DNA from: Gemmatimonadota bacterium
GTDB lineage: Bacteria > Gemmatimonadota > Gemmatimonadetes > Gemmatimonadales > GWC2-71-9
Length of the DNA stretch: 5,656 nt
Reading direction: 5' to 3'
Assembly (NCBI GenBank): GCA_027294815.1
Contig: JAPULP010000153.1
Coordinates: 1 to 5,656, forward strand
The translations under genes were made by a program, and so were the position numbers. This document shows positions 5,441 through 5,656 of the stretch, one piece after another. How positions within the stretch are numbered: position 1 is the stretch's first letter; the number at the start of each line of letters is the position of its first letter. The notes beneath the pieces were generated by a model that was not told the DNA's origin, did not search any database, and saw only the letters and a program-made list of their open reading frames with translations.

Positions 5441-5656
5441 GCTCACCTCACTCCCCCTCCGTATCCCATCCCGCCCGAACTTCACGTTGATGTTGTCCAC
5501 GACTCTTGCGATGGCGCGATCGTGATTCGTTTCCAAGTCTCCCTCCGAGCTTTCTTCGAACAGTGACAACTGGGACAGATCACGCTCCTCGACGAGTTGT
5601 GACACGGCGACTCCGAGCAGCCTGGCGCTTGTGCGTCGTGCACGACGGAGTTGTTG
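5426..5656 (-). CDS. dinB: DNA polymerase IV (Y-family), C-terminal fragment
   Basis: The minus-strand frame is open from the right edge to TGA at 5428-5426, giving 76 visible residues; the catalytic palm, fingers and start lie outside the window. The fragment reads RLLGVAVSQLV (end of the little-finger domain), then QLSLFEE, an acidic linker, HDRAIARVVDNINVKFGRDGIRRGS and a short tail EVSKSEK. QLSLF matches the beta-sliding-clamp binding consensus QLxLF, and the RAI..NI..KFG..GIRRG ending is common in Pol IV proteins. These are translesion polymerases recruited to stalled forks by the clamp. The last codons and the stop fall within the CTTCTCA inverted heptamers, so the tail after RRGS is probably repeat-derived rather than conserved. 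DinB identity rests on the C-terminus alone, which also occurs in close Y-family relatives. Confidence 0.82.
   Translation of the reverse strand, partial: QQLRRARRTSARLLGVAVSQLVEERDLSQLSLFEESSEGDLETNHDRAIARVVDNINVKFGRDGIRRGSEVSKSEK

Overview
The window looks like chromosomal DNA of a free-living, moderately high-GC bacterium. The gene mix (a PhoX-type phosphatase, a signal-less BtuF-like cobalamin-binding protein, a YfiT/DinB-fold protein, an Lnb/DUF4105 membrane protein and a Y-family polymerase) and the short-period repeats between genes would suit Gemmatimonadota, Acidobacteriota or a similar soil or sediment lineage. That placement is inference; no rRNA or other taxonomic marker is present.

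Layout. (1) Positions 1-512 (+) hold the C-terminal part of a PhoX/DUF839 alkaline phosphatase, cut by the window's left edge. (2) It converges on a 581-aa membrane protein (2338-593, -) that joins a ZIP-like N-terminal half to an SO_0444-type CSCG permease half and probably moves a transition metal. (3) Divergent from it is a 312-aa cobalamin-binding protein (2474-3412, +). (4) Only 14 nt beyond its stop lies the end of a convergent DinB_2-fold gene (3951-3427, -). (5) Divergent from that is a 415-aa Lnb-like (DUF4105) protein with a signal peptide and a C-terminal membrane domain (4104-5351, +). (6) It converges on the C-terminus of DNA polymerase IV (5656-5426, -), cut by the right edge. 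No two adjacent genes run in the same direction, so nothing here suggests an operon and the functions look unrelated: phosphate scavenging, metal transport, cobalamin binding, envelope lipoprotein processing and translesion synthesis.

The striking part is non-coding. Every gap longer than about 20 nt (four of five) contains a tract with a 7-nt period, and each tract uses a different heptamer: CCAATAT/GGATATT at 514-592, GGTNACC at 2414-2441 (with an isolated pair at 2364-2377), GAWTCTA at 3963-4055, and GAGCCGT turning into CTTCTCA at 5336-5436. All four are self-complementary or change strand partway, so they can fold into hairpins. They fill convergent gaps, sit in divergent promoter regions, and in the last case supply the stop codons and terminal residues of both flanking genes. 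The period and the fold are shared while the sequence is not, which is the best candidate here for something undescribed.
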